A DNA stretch of 64,000 nucleotides, taken from positions 17,491-81,490 of the forward strand of contig CAMCYJ010000004.1 in NCBI GenBank assembly GCA_945883815.1, given 5' to 3'. This stretch comes from Akkermansia muciniphila. Its GTDB lineage: Bacteria; Verrucomicrobiota; Verrucomicrobiia; Limisphaerales; UBA9464. Position numbers and translations under genes: made by a program. This document shows, piece by piece, positions 45,584 through 53,256 of this stretch (position 1 is its first letter; each line of letters begins with the position of its first letter). Below the pieces are notes generated by a model, which did no database searches, was not told where the DNA came from, and was given only the letters and a program-made list of their open reading frames with translations.

Positions 45584-46395
45584 GAGGCGTTCTGGTGGGC
45601 ACGTTGCAGCCGTCCGCCGATCAGGGAGACGACAAACAACCCGACCAAGGTGAGGGTGATGCAGGGGCCGCTGGGCAGGTTGAGCGGATAGGAAAGCACC
45701 ACACCGCCGCCAGCGCCAACCAGCCCAAGAAGGAGGCTCAAGAGAATTTGCTGGCGCAGACTTCGAGCCAGATTCCGGGCGGCCGCCGGTGGTATCACCA
45801 CCAGAGAGGTCACCAGGATGATGCCTAGCAGGCGAATGCTCAGAGCCACGGTCACAGTGAGTAGGGCGACGAATCCGTAGTTGAGCCAGCGGACCGAGAT
45901 TCCAGAGACATGTGCCAGATCCGAATGCGCGGTCAACAGCGCCAGAGCGTTGAGTTTCCAGAACAGGACTGAGCCCACGGTGATCAACACCACCAAGGCC
46001 AAGGCGGCATCACCCCAACCCACGGATAGGATGTCACCGAAGAGGTACCGGTCGAGCTCACCGCGATACCCTTTGAGGAGACTCAAGATCACCATGCCCA
46101 GGGCCACCGACCCGCTGAGTAACAAGGCCATGATGGTGTCGTTGAGGAGAGCTGTTCGCTCTTTGAGCCAGAGGATCAGGCCCGCGATGATCAGGCTGAA
46201 GAGGATCATCGGAATCGTGGGGTCGGGCAGGCCGAGCCAGAATCCAAGCGCCACACCCGCCAGGGCCGCATGGGCCACGGTATCGCTGAAGAAGGACATG
46301 CGCCGGGCAGTGACGAAGACCCCGATGAATCCGCAGAGTGGTCCCAGAAAGAGTGCGGTGAGTACCGCGCGCAGCATGAAGGGTTCAATGTCCAT
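45580..46395 (-). CDS. znuB: Zinc/manganese ABC transporter permease
   Basis: A 271-residue inner-membrane permease of the ABC-3 family with eight or so hydrophobic helices. Motifs: GPLCGFIGVFVTARRMSFFSDTVAHAALAGVALGF and LALLTAHSDLAHVSGISVRWLNYGFVALLTVTVALSIRLLGIILVTSLVVIPPAAARNLAR (the last reflecting the coupling loop region). The operon order is znuA-znuC-znuB-zur. The ATG at 46393-46395 overlaps the end of znuC by 11 bp. Confidence 0.9.
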   Translation of the reverse strand: MDIEPFMLRAVLTALFLGPLCGFIGVFVTARRMSFFSDTVAHAALAGVALGFWLGLPDPTIPMILFSLIIAGLILWLKERTALLNDTIMALLLSGSVALGMVILSLLKGYRGELDRYLFGDILSVGWGDAALALVVLITVGSVLFWKLNALALLTAHSDLAHVSGISVRWLNYGFVALLTVTVALSIRLLGIILVTSLVVIPPAAARNLARSLRQQILLSLLLGLVGAGGGVVLSYPLNLPSGPCITLTLVGLFVVSLIGGRLQRAHQNAS

Positions 46396-47179
46396 GGCTG
46401 CCGTGGGAATGAGAGTGATGGTGCTGGTACGGGGTGAAATGAATGCCGTAGGCCTGTCTGAGGGACTCCGCATTCATCACTTCTTCGGGAGCGCCCTCGC
46501 AGCAAATGACGCCGTTGAGGGCGTAAACTCGGCTGGCGTGGCGATACACCATGGAAAGGTCGTGGGAAACGAGCACCACCGTGAGTCCCCGGCGTCGATG
46601 CACCTCGGCGATCAATTCGTAGAAATCGGCCTCACCGGGTGTGTCCACGCCGGCGGTCGGTTCGTCGAGCAACAGCAATTCAGGCTCGTTGAGCAGGCTG
46701 GAGCAAATCAAGACACGCTGGAGTTGTCCGCCGCTGAGTCCGGCCACCGGGCGGTCCAGTAATCGGGTGACATCCATCTCGCCCACAGCCTCGTGCAACA
46801 GCGCATCGATTTGGCGCGACGGTCTCCAGAACCAACCGGCGGTGAGTGGTCGGCGGATGGCCAAGAATTCCCGGACCGTCAGCATGAAACTGGGATCCAA
46901 TTGGAGCCGTTGGGGTACGTAGCCCATCCGCCGCAAGAGGGCTGGATCCGGTGGGCCTTCCTGCAGCAATCGGACCGATCCCGAGTCCGGTTTCTGCAGG
47001 CCCAGGAGGCAGCGTAGCAGGGTCGTCTTGCCCGACCCATTGGGACCGATGAGCGCCACCATCCGGCCGGCTTCGATGCGGAGGTTCACGCCCCGAAGCA
47101 CCGGGTTGCCACCCAGGCGGACATGAAGGTCCCGAACCTCCACTGCGGCGGGTTTCGGCGATCGGAATGCAATGTCCAT
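46385..47179 (-). CDS. znuC: Zinc ABC transporter ATP-binding protein
   Basis: The 264-residue ATPase has Walker A GPNGSGKTTLL, the signature LSGGQLQRVLI, Walker B LLLLDEPTAGVD, and SHD of the switch region. The C-terminus is His-rich (TPYQHHHSHSHGSHGH), as in some zinc-transporter ATPases; it may bind zinc. It lies 6 bp after znuA. The start is the ATG at 47177-47179. Confidence 0.93.
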   Translation of the reverse strand: MDIAFRSPKPAAVEVRDLHVRLGGNPVLRGVNLRIEAGRMVALIGPNGSGKTTLLRCLLGLQKPDSGSVRLLQEGPPDPALLRRMGYVPQRLQLDPSFMLTVREFLAIRRPLTAGWFWRPSRQIDALLHEAVGEMDVTRLLDRPVAGLSGGQLQRVLICSSLLNEPELLLLDEPTAGVDTPGEADFYELIAEVHRRRGLTVVLVSHDLSMVYRHASRVYALNGVICCEGAPEEVMNAESLRQAYGIHFTPYQHHHSHSHGSHGH

Positions 47180-47185
47180 GGGACT

Positions 47186-48148
47186 TTATCGCAGAGCGGA
47201 TTCCAGCGTGCGCAAGTTTCGGCGCAGCCCGTCGATGTAGAAGGTCCGGGAGGCGGTGCCGGTCTCGAGCACATCCAATTCTGCGACGCCGATGGCCAGA
47301 TCATTGGCCAGCCGCTGAACCAATCTGGGGTGGAACTGGGGTTCGGAAAAAATCACACGCACCTGCTGTTGGCGAATGGCCCGAGAGAGCTGGGCGAGGT
47401 ACTTCGGCGAGGGGTCCACGCTCGGAACCTCTTCGACGACGCCGACTAGCTGTAGATCATACCGGCGGCAGAAATACGGGAACGCGTCATGGAAAGTGAC
47501 CACCTTGCGGTTGCTCAGGCCTTTGAGTGAGGAGCGGATCTGCTCATCCAGGTGGTCCAATTCTCGGAGGTAAGTCTCGCCGCGGCGGGTGTACCCCTCG
47601 GCGTGGGCTGGATCGGCCTGGCAGAGAGCCTGAATGATGTTGGAGACACAGTGTTTGGCGAAGACCGGGTCGAGCCAGATGTGGGGATTGGCATCGTCAT
47701 CGCTGTGATCGTGATCGTGGTCGTGGTCGTGACTGTGGTCTTGGGAGGGTTTTTTGGACCCGGTAGTCGTGGGATCAATGGCCAGCGGCGTTCGGTCGTG
47801 GATGAGTTGCTTCTGGAGTCCATCGGTTACTGTGACCACTCGGCGGGAGGGTTTGGAAGCCCCTCGGGTCACCGCCCGTGTGAGCCAGGTGTCCACGCCC
47901 AGGCCGTTCATCAGAACCACGTCGGCAGCCGCCAATTTCCGCAGATCGGAGGGACGGAATTGGAAATCGTGGGGGCCTACATTGGTAGGCAGCAAGCTCT
48001 CCACAGCGGCCGTATCACCGGCCACGTTGGCCGCCCAGGAATGGATGGCCGGCAGCGTGGTCAACACCCGGATCTCTGCCGCTGGAGCACCCAGGACAGA
48101 CAGCAGGCCGAGCAGCAAAGCCAACAGGTGGTAGAGGGGGCCATTCAC
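47186..48148 (-). CDS. znuA: Zinc-binding periplasmic protein of ABC transporter
   Basis: The substrate-binding protein (319 residues) has a signal peptide (LYHLLALLLGLLSVLGAPAA). It contains the ligand region VGPHDFQFRPSDLRKLAAADVVLMNGLG, a His/Asp-rich loop (KPSQDHSHDHDHDHDHSDDD) typical of zinc rather than manganese proteins, WLDPVFAKHCVSNI, and VVTFHDAFPYFCRRYDLQLVG. A GTG at 48146-48148 gives a sensible signal peptide; a TTG at 48182-48184 would lengthen the product by 12 residues but overlaps the promoter/operator candidate. It is the first gene of the zinc transporter operon. Confidence 0.92.
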   Translation of the reverse strand: MNGPLYHLLALLLGLLSVLGAPAAEIRVLTTLPAIHSWAANVAGDTAAVESLLPTNVGPHDFQFRPSDLRKLAAADVVLMNGLGVDTWLTRAVTRGASKPSRRVVTVTDGLQKQLIHDRTPLAIDPTTTGSKKPSQDHSHDHDHDHDHSDDDANPHIWLDPVFAKHCVSNIIQALCQADPAHAEGYTRRGETYLRELDHLDEQIRSSLKGLSNRKVVTFHDAFPYFCRRYDLQLVGVVEEVPSVDPSPKYLAQLSRAIRQQQVRVIFSEPQFHPRLVQRLANDLAIGVAELDVLETGTASRTFYIDGLRRNLRTLESALR

Positions 48149-48155
48149 GGCCGGC

Positions 48156-48212
48156 AGGATAGGAACCGGTTCTGAAGATTGCAAACCGCTTGCATCTTCA
48201 AGACGTTTGAAG
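48156..48212 (-). promoter_or_regulatory. Candidate znuA promoter with two palindromes (possible Zur operator)
   Basis: On the minus strand a TTGCAA (48179-48184) stands 17 nt before TATCCT (48156-48161). The -35 overlaps the palindrome TGCAA-N5-TTGCA (48180-48194), and a second palindrome CTTCAA-N5-TTGAAG (48196-48212) lies just upstream. This would place the start of transcription almost at the GTG of znuA. Zur binding is a guess from location. Confidence 0.4.
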
Positions 48213-48213
48213 G

Positions 48214-48246
48214 AAACAAAAAACCCGCCGGCGAACCGGCGGGTTT
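48214..48246 (-). terminator. Rho-independent terminator downstream of rpsR
   Basis: On the minus strand AAACCCGCCGG-TTCG-CCGGCGGGTTT forms a perfect 11-bp stem with a TTCG tetraloop, followed by TTTTTTG. It separates the rpmG/rpsR transcript from znuA. Confidence 0.92.
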
Positions 48247-48264
48247 CTAGATGGTCGCAACAGG

Positions 48265-48513
48265 TTACTTCATCAGCAGCATCTGCCGGGCGCGCTTGAT
48301 CGCCAGGCTGAGCTTGCGCTGGAAGGGAGCCGGCAAGCCGGTGTACTTCCGGGGCAGAACCCGTCCGTTGTCGGTCACGTACTGCTTGAGCAGGGCGACG
48401 TTCTTGTAATCGATAGCGTCGATGGTGAACTCGACCTTGGGCTTCGGACGCGGGGTCCGGGCTGCGGTCGATCGGCGCTTCTTCTTTTCCTCGAGCTTGG
48501 TCTTGCGGGGCAT
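48265..48513 (-). CDS. rpsR: 30S ribosomal protein S18 (no Cys)
   Basis: The 82-residue S18 has the core DAIDYKNVALLKQYVTDNGRVLPRKYTGLPAPFQRKLSLAIKRARQMLLM. Compared with E. coli S18 the N-terminal segment is replaced by a Lys-rich stretch, and no cysteine is present, so it cannot hold the zinc ion found in some S18 proteins. It lies 3 bp after rpmG and ends before the UUCG-type terminator. The canonical partners rpsF and rplI are not adjacent. Confidence 0.93.
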   Translation of the reverse strand: MPRKTKLEEKKKRRSTAARTPRPKPKVEFTIDAIDYKNVALLKQYVTDNGRVLPRKYTGLPAPFQRKLSLAIKRARQMLLMK

Positions 48514-48516
48514 GGC

Positions 48517-48684
48517 TTACTTGATTTCGCGATGCAGGGTATGACGGCGAAGGAAAGGATTGAACTTCTTCTTTTCCACCTTGTCGGTCTGCAGCTTCTT
48601 GTTTCGGGACGTCTGGTAGCGGGAGACGGGCTTACCCTCCTTCTTCGCTTCCGTACACTCAATGGTCACAATCTCACGCGGCAT
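48517..48684 (-). CDS. rpmG: 50S ribosomal protein L33 (zinc-free type)
   Basis: A 55-residue L33: [34 protein letters not shown] and [14 protein letters not shown]. Zinc-binding L33 has two CxxC pairs; here only one Cys remains, so this is the zinc-free form. It is 3 bp downstream of the DksA-like gene stop (ATG 48682-48684, next stop 48688) and 3 bp upstream of rpsR. Confidence 0.92.
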   Translation of the reverse strand: MPREIVTIECTEAKKEGKPVSRYQTSRNKKLQTDKVEKKKFNPFLRRHTLHREIK

Positions 48685-48687
48685 AAA

Positions 48688-49305
48688 TCAATTTTCCTTA
48701 TCCTTGCTGGGTTTTTCCTCGACGTCGCTGTCGTCGTCTTCGACATCCACCGAGGCTCCGGCCTCAACAGAGCCCAGCGAACCGAGGCGGTTGCGCTGGC
48801 GCAGGACGCCTTCTTTCTCGAGTTGGGCCTGCGATTCCACCGTGAAACGGGTCCAGGGGATCGCTTCCAAACGGGCCTTGGGAATGACCTTGTTGGTCAA
48901 TTCGCAGACGCCGTAGGTGCCTTTTTCGATGCGTTTGAGGGCTTCCTCGATTTCATACACGGCATCCTGATCTGAAGACAGCAGGCTCAGTGCGAAATCG
49001 CGGTCGAAATTGTCAGTGCCAGAGTCGCCCATGTGGAGGCTGTAGCTCTCCATCTCGGATTGGGATTCCTTGGCCAGACCGCTCATCTGACCCCGGAGGC
49101 GCTCATGCAAGTCCAAGAGGTTCTGGTAGAACTTCTTCCACTCGGGCTTGACCCGGGAAATGGGCATCCAGCTCTGGGTATCGGGAGGAACGGGTTTTCC
49201 TCCGGATTTAGCCAAGGGCCGCCCGAGGATCATGGCAGCACTAGCTGCACCGACCTTCTGGTGGGTTGCCTTTTTGATCGGAACGGGTGCCGGTTTTTTC
49301 GCCAT
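48688..49305 (-). CDS. DksA/TraR-like protein with degenerate zinc finger
   Basis: The 205-residue product contains a DksA-like coiled-coil and globular region: FYQNLLDLHERLRGQMSGL, GDSGTDNFDRDFALSLLSSDQDAVYEIEEALKRIEKGTYGVCELTNKVIPKARLEAIPWTRFTVESQAQLE. The zinc finger of DksA has four Cys; here only the first (GVCE) remains and the next positions are Thr, Arg and Thr. The N-terminal part is Lys/Ala/Pro-rich. It probably binds RNA polymerase through the secondary channel (family inference). The start ATG is at 49303-49305. First gene of the set with rpmG and rpsR. Confidence 0.8.
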   Translation of the reverse strand: MAKKPAPVPIKKATHQKVGAASAAMILGRPLAKSGGKPVPPDTQSWMPISRVKPEWKKFYQNLLDLHERLRGQMSGLAKESQSEMESYSLHMGDSGTDNFDRDFALSLLSSDQDAVYEIEEALKRIEKGTYGVCELTNKVIPKARLEAIPWTRFTVESQAQLEKEGVLRQRNRLGSLGSVEAGASVDVEDDDSDVEEKPSKDKEN

Positions 49306-49663
49306 GGCGTCTCTTTCCCTGATTACTTGCTGAGGCACTCGTCCACCGCGGACGACTCATCCGCCAGGTGCCTGCTCCCACGACTCATTTCAAATCGAGG
49401 GCCGCGGAACCTAACAATTGACGGACAGAATGCCACTAAAATCTTCAGATCGTCCCGGGCGCTCTTTTGTTGAGGTAAGAGACTCAACAGAAATCTTGAG
49501 CGTGGCAAACTCCGGTTGCCGCTGGGATTCGGGTGCTGTGAGCCCGGAAGAAGTGTCGGCTTCGGAGGTCTCCTTCGTGTTTCCTTCGCCTTGCTTCGTG
49601 GGGGAGCTTGCGCACACTCCGCGGCGCCCTGGCGATGCCAGTGGTTCTCTCTATCAGAGTCTA
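49306..49663. other. Divergent upstream region of the DksA-like gene and carA (358 bp)
   Basis: No gene seen. It contains a palindrome TGTTGAG-N8-CTCAACA (49468-49489) and, on the plus strand, TTGACG (49418) and TAAAAT (49437) with a spacing too short for a standard promoter. The long frame upstream of carA has no conserved residues. Confidence 0.4.
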
Positions 49664-50824
49664 ATGAACGCGATTCTCGCCCTTGAAGACGGTTCGGTGT
49701 TCCGTGGCAACGGATTTGGAGCACAGGCTTCGGCGTCTGGGGAGGTGTGCTTCAACACCTCGATGACCGGCTATCAGGAGATCCTGACCGATCCCTCCTA
49801 CAAGGGGCAGATCGTGACCATGACCTATCCGATGATCGGCAACACGGGCATCAATCTCCAGGACATGGAATCTTGGAAGGCCCACTGCTCCGGGTTTGTG
49901 ATCCGGGAGCTGAGTCCATTGGTCAGCAACTGGCGGGCGGACCTATCGCTGGCGGCCTATCTGGAGCAAAATGGAATCCCGGGAATCCAGGGCGTCGATA
50001 CGCGGGCCCTGACCAAGAAACTCCGGGTACGGGGGGCTCTGGCGGGCTTCCTCACCACGGAGCCGATGTCCGATGTCGAAGCAGTGGCACGGGCGCGGCA
50101 GTGGGGGTCGATGGAGGGACGCAACTACGTCGTCGAAGTGACCCACCCGGAGAGTTTCATTTGGGATGAGAAAGATCAGGACTCGGCGGAATTCGCCGTG
50201 ACCCAGCAGCACTCACCACCCAATCCGCGGCAGGTGCGCCTTCCGCTGCGGGCGGCAGACATCCCGATCGTGGCCTACGATTTTGGCATCAAATACAACA
50301 TCCTGCGTCTCCTCCGCCAACGGGGGTTCCGAGTCCGGGTGGTTCCCGCGGGGACTTCCGCTGCGGAGGTGCTCGCATACAAGCCGGCCGGGGTCTTCCT
50401 CAGCAATGGCCCGGGCGATCCGGGGACGCTGGGTGGGATTGTCCGCGAAGTGAAGACACTCTTGGATACGGGGATCCCCATCTTCGGGATTTGCCTGGGT
50501 CATCAAATCCTGGGCCAGGCATTGGGTGGCAAGACCTTCAAACTGAAGTTCGGGCATCGGGGTGGGAACCAGCCGGTGAAGGACCTAGAGTCAGGTCGGG
50601 TGGAGATCACCTCCCAGAACCATGGTTTCGCGGTGGATTCGTCTTCGTTGCCGGCCGAGGTGGCCGTGAACCGGATCAACTTGAACGACCAGACGGTCGA
50701 GGGGCTGCGCCATAAGACCAAGCCGGTGTTCTGTGTGCAGTATCATCCGGAGGCGGCTCCCGGACCGCATGATTCCTCGGTTCTCTTCGACGAGTTTCGG
50801 GACCTGGTGGTGAAGCGGGGCTGA
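49664..50824 (+). CDS. carA: Carbamoyl-phosphate synthase small (glutaminase) subunit
   Basis: Supplies ammonia from glutamine for carbamoyl phosphate in pyrimidine and arginine synthesis. The 386-residue product has the CarA N-terminal domain ([48 protein letters not shown]) and the class-I amidotransferase domain with catalytic Cys in [10 protein letters not shown], and the His/Glu pair in [11 protein letters not shown]. Start: ATG 49664. carB is not in this window. Confidence 0.96.
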   Translation: MNAILALEDGSVFRGNGFGAQASASGEVCFNTSMTGYQEILTDPSYKGQIVTMTYPMIGNTGINLQDMESWKAHCSGFVIRELSPLVSNWRADLSLAAYLEQNGIPGIQGVDTRALTKKLRVRGALAGFLTTEPMSDVEAVARARQWGSMEGRNYVVEVTHPESFIWDEKDQDSAEFAVTQQHSPPNPRQVRLPLRAADIPIVAYDFGIKYNILRLLRQRGFRVRVVPAGTSAAEVLAYKPAGVFLSNGPGDPGTLGGIVREVKTLLDTGIPIFGICLGHQILGQALGGKTFKLKFGHRGGNQPVKDLESGRVEITSQNHGFAVDSSSLPAEVAVNRINLNDQTVEGLRHKTKPVFCVQYHPEAAPGPHDSSVLFDEFRDLVVKRG

Positions 50825-50854
50825 GAGGTTTTCCCTTTCGCCGTGCCCCGGGAA

Positions 50855-52009
50855 TTAGCGCGATTCGCCGGCGCGGGGTTCGAGGGTGATGAGCAACGCA
50901 TTGCCCATGGGCCGCTCGGATCCTTCACACGGAGTGTTCATGACCTGACCCCCAGCCCACAGGGTCGAGGAACCTCCACCGTCCAGATTCAGCGCATCGG
51001 TGCAGCCCATGCGAACGAAGTAGGTCGCCAATTCGGTGAGAGACATGCCGACCGACGTGCCGGGCTGACGTCCATCCACCTGAACCAGGAAGAAGAATTG
51101 GGCATTCCATCCGATGGCCGAGCGCGGGTGCCGAGCGTCTGAAGATTGAAACTGGGTGGGCTGGCCATCCTTGAGCAGTGCAGGACCGCCGCCCAGTGCG
51201 GTCGGAACGCCTTTCAGGTCGGGTCGGGTTTCGGTGGACAGAGTCCAGAGAGATCCGGGTGCGCTTTGGGTGGGAGAGACTCCATGCCTTTCGGGCAGCG
51301 AAAGGACGACACCGTTGGTGGGAATGGGGGTGTTGCCGCCCGAGTGGACGGATTGCAGTCGGAAAACCGAGCGGATCCCAGGTCGAATGGGCAACACGGT
51401 GCCGGTCTCGGCAATGAGCAGGCATTCGGTGCCGTTGGCCGAAGGGGTTCGTGGACCCACGGCCGCCGTGAAGAGCACAGGGCGCTCTTGGCGTTCTTCG
51501 TTGAGCCCGATGGCCAGGCTCGATCCGTCGGGAGTGGTCAACGAGAGGAGCGAAATCACCGGGCCGAGGTGGAGTGAACGATCCGGACCCATCCAGAAGG
51601 CGCTCTTGCCGTTGGGCGCAGAAAGCAATTCCCCGTCCCGGATGCACAGTCCCTCAGGATCGCCCAGACAGGGGCCACCTCTGGCAAAGAAGTCCCCGTT
51701 GAGAGCGGCCAGAGCCCGACCGCGGGCTTTCGGGAAGGTCGAGGCCTGACTGGACAGCGTGGCCACGCCCAAGCGATCTCCGCCGCCCAGCAGGACATGG
51801 ATTCCGAGGTCGGTTCGGTCTCGTCGGATTCGGATGACGTGCACGGACCAAGGACCCTCCGCCAGGGTCTCTTGGCTGTAAGAGAAACTGTCGGCCAGTC
51901 GATTTCTGGGCGCGGGTGCTTGCGGGAGGGATGGCTGATCGGAGGAACGCAATGCTTCGCCACCGAGGAGGGCGGCGGCACCGAGAACGATGGTGAGCCA
52001 ACGTTTCAT
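50855..52009 (-). CDS. Phosphodiester glycosidase (NAGPA-domain) family protein, second of tandem pair
   Basis: The 384-residue product has a signal peptide (MKRWLTIVLGAAALLGGEAL) and a C-terminal NAGPA domain: ALNGDFFARGGP, RHPRSAIGW, FFLVQVDGRQPGTSVGMSLTELATYFVRMGCTDALNLDGGGSSTLW. It is the family of the lysosomal uncovering enzyme; bacterial members act on cell-envelope or exopolysaccharide glycosidic phosphodiesters. It overlaps its paralogue by ATGA (52006-52009). The two share about the same motifs, which points to a tandem duplication. Confidence 0.88.
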   Translation of the reverse strand: MKRWLTIVLGAAALLGGEALRSSDQPSLPQAPAPRNRLADSFSYSQETLAEGPWSVHVIRIRRDRTDLGIHVLLGGGDRLGVATLSSQASTFPKARGRALAALNGDFFARGGPCLGDPEGLCIRDGELLSAPNGKSAFWMGPDRSLHLGPVISLLSLTTPDGSSLAIGLNEERQERPVLFTAAVGPRTPSANGTECLLIAETGTVLPIRPGIRSVFRLQSVHSGGNTPIPTNGVVLSLPERHGVSPTQSAPGSLWTLSTETRPDLKGVPTALGGGPALLKDGQPTQFQSSDARHPRSAIGWNAQFFFLVQVDGRQPGTSVGMSLTELATYFVRMGCTDALNLDGGGSSTLWAGGQVMNTPCEGSERPMGNALLITLEPRAGESR

Positions 52010-53250
52010 GGCGATGGTTGAACAGTTGGGGTCTCAGGTCGCACCTCAGGGACCCGGATGACCAAGAGACTTGTGGCCGTGGCTCGCTCGCGGCCGTAGC
52101 ACGGGCTGTTGAGCACTTGTCCATCAAGGATGAGCTCGGTGGACCCGCCGCCATCCAGGTTGATGGCCTCCTGGCAGCCCAGTTCGACGAGGAACTCGGA
52201 GAGCTCGGCGAGGGTCATGCCTACCGAGAGCCCGGCCTGCCGCCCATCGACGACGACCAGGAAGCAGTGGCGCTCATTCCATCCAAACGCGGACCGAGGA
52301 TGGCGCTCCGATGAACGGGCTGCGGACTTGCCGGTTGGCTGGCCAAGATCAACCAGGGCAGGACCACCGCCGATGGCCGAGACGGCCCCTTCGAGAGAGG
52401 GCTCGGTGCGTGTCTCGAGAATCACCGGGGCTCCGGGCCGCAAGTGGTGCTGCAGTTCGGGTCCTGCCCGGAGGATCCAACAGTCGGGCTCCAAGGGTGC
52501 GCGATGGTGGGTCACGGCGCCCCGGACGATGGCCCGGAGTCGTTGAGCGGCCTTCAAGGGCGGCCCGGGATGCGATCCGTCGCGGGACAGGATCCAGCCC
52601 GAGGGTGGATCCGACTCGATGGCTGTCGATGCGGCTTGGGTGAGCACCACCGGACGTGAGCCATCGAAGTCCTCATTGATGCCAAATTCCTGTGGGACCG
52701 ATTCGCCCACGCGCACCGTGAATCGAGGCCGCACGGTGTCGATGTGGGGTTTTCCGGATCCGTCGAACCAGAGGCAGTCGCGCCCAATGGGGGCACTCAC
52801 GAGCACGCCTTGTTGGATGAAGAGGCCCCGGGGGTCTCCGGGCATCGGGTCGTTCTCGATGGCATAGAAGTCGCCATTGATCGCGGCGACCGGCACGCCG
52901 AGGGATTTCGGAAACAGGGCAACTTGATCTGACAAGGGATTGAGTCCGATCCGGTCATGGAAGGCCAGCGAGGGAAAGAAACGCAACCGGGGTTGGGAGC
53001 GTTCGACCCGGACAATGTGGATTGACCAGGGTTCGTCCCGAACCGCGTGGGCCACAGCGATTCCCGGGGCTGATTCCCGAAATTCCGGCAATGCGCCACT
53101 CAGGACGAGGACCCAGCTCCACGCCACCACCATCATCCCGAGAAGGACTCGACTCAAGAGACCTCTGGAGACCGTCCACAACAATCGGGGCTGTCGGGTT
53201 GATCCCCAAGATCGGGTGGGCTCGAACAGGATCGGCGTGTGGCTTCGCAT
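52006..53250 (-). CDS. Phosphodiester glycosidase (NAGPA-domain) family protein, first of tandem pair
   Basis: The 414-residue paralogue carries an N-terminal hydrophobic segment (LLSRVLLGMMVVAWSWVLVLSGA) and the NAGPA motifs AAINGDFYAIENDPMPGDPRG, RHPRSAFGWNERHCFLVVVDGRQAGLSVGMTLAELSEFLVELGCQEAINLDGGGSTELIL. It lies 6 bp after the large GATase-like gene and overlaps the next paralogue. Shared motifs but low overall identity suggest an old duplication with possible difference in substrate. Confidence 0.88.
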   Translation of the reverse strand: MRSHTPILFEPTRSWGSTRQPRLLWTVSRGLLSRVLLGMMVVAWSWVLVLSGALPEFRESAPGIAVAHAVRDEPWSIHIVRVERSQPRLRFFPSLAFHDRIGLNPLSDQVALFPKSLGVPVAAINGDFYAIENDPMPGDPRGLFIQQGVLVSAPIGRDCLWFDGSGKPHIDTVRPRFTVRVGESVPQEFGINEDFDGSRPVVLTQAASTAIESDPPSGWILSRDGSHPGPPLKAAQRLRAIVRGAVTHHRAPLEPDCWILRAGPELQHHLRPGAPVILETRTEPSLEGAVSAIGGGPALVDLGQPTGKSAARSSERHPRSAFGWNERHCFLVVVDGRQAGLSVGMTLAELSEFLVELGCQEAINLDGGGSTELILDGQVLNSPCYGRERATATSLLVIRVPEVRPETPTVQPSP

Positions 53251-53256
53251 GGTGGC

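Noticed and set aside
49418..49442. Promoter TTGACG...TAAAAT upstream of carA
   Set aside because: Spacing of 13 nt is too short for a standard sigma-70 promoter.
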